Made by a program: the position numbers and the translations under genes. From assembly GCA_965651815.1 (NCBI GenBank), contig CBFGTJ010000194.1:1-6037 (forward strand): a stretch of DNA of 6,037 nucleotides, written 5' to 3'. The stretch is from CBFGTJ01 sp965651815 (GTDB lineage Bacteria > Actinomycetota > Acidimicrobiia > Acidimicrobiales > Microtrichaceae). The notes beneath the pieces were generated by a model. That model worked only from the letters and a program-made list of their open reading frames with translations, did not search any database and was not told the DNA's origin. Positions 5,910 through 6,037 of this stretch are shown piece after piece (within the stretch, counting starts at the first letter, position 1; every line of letters starts with the position of its first letter).

Positions 5910-6037
5910 GGCCCTGCGTTCTAGTGCACCGGTCGGACGGTGCCGGACGCCCTCGGGGCCCGAAGGCCATCGCCGAGCCTTCGCCGCCGCCTTGCGACGA
6001 AATCGTCGCGCGGCCGGACCACGTCCGTGCCGTTCGC
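5910..6037. other. Non-coding right edge with three short inverted repeats
   Basis: No supported gene start was found here. Three inverted repeats follow each other. GCACCG/CGGTGC lies at 5926-5931 and 5938-5943 (6-nt loop). CGAAGGC/GCCTTCG lies at 5961-5967 and 5977-5983 (9-nt loop). GCGACGA/TCGTCGC lies at 5994-6000 and 6003-6009, separated by AA. None is followed by a T run, so they are not clear terminators. The region should hold the promoter for the minus-strand membrane protein gene. Confidence 0.4.

Noticed and set aside
5527..5970. Upstream part of the minus-strand frame ending at 5488
   Set aside because: It is a shadow of the four-helix membrane protein; only the final 12 codons have start and stop overlaps worth noting.

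Overview
The window is a very GC-rich (roughly 70% by eye), gene-dense stretch with no long non-coding region. GTG and even TTG starts, many 4-nt stop/start overlaps, a class E-type sortase, and a lipoprotein resembling the actinobacterial 'septum formation' domain all point to an actinobacterium. Most Actinobacteria mature c-type cytochromes with System II (ResB/CcsA), so a full System I (Ccm) operon suggests a deep-branching class such as Acidimicrobiia or Nitriliruptoria. That placement is inference, not proof.

Left half (1-3096, minus strand): a cytochrome c maturation operon read right to left as ccmA-ccmB-ccmC-ccmD-ccmE-ccmF. ccmF runs off the left edge. All five gene junctions are 4-nt GTGA or ATGA overlaps, so the genes are probably translated as a coupled unit. 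CcmA (ATPase), CcmB and CcmC (membrane proteins) and CcmD (44-residue membrane peptide) would load heme onto the covalent heme chaperone CcmE. CcmE passes it to the CcmF heme lyase for attachment to apocytochromes outside the membrane. No c-type cytochrome (CXXCH) gene was seen in the window.

Middle (3097-3199): a divergent intergenic region of about 100 bp. It holds two adjacent perfect palindromes and candidate promoters for both directions, including a -10-like element placed for leaderless expression of the sortase gene.

Right-centre (3200-4740, plus strand): a two-gene unit, a class E-like sortase with an unusual pair of C-terminal membrane helices, and a secreted lipoprotein with four cysteines in its domain. 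They overlap by GTGA, so they are probably co-expressed and act at the cell surface.

Right end (4748-5909, minus strand): a small four-helix membrane protein, a possible 12-codon bridging ORF, and a crotonase-fold protein (enoyl-CoA hydratase/isomerase family) that lacks both classic hydratase glutamates. The last 128 bases (5910-6037) contain no supported gene, only short inverted repeats. No tRNA, rRNA, CRISPR, insertion sequence or phage element was seen.
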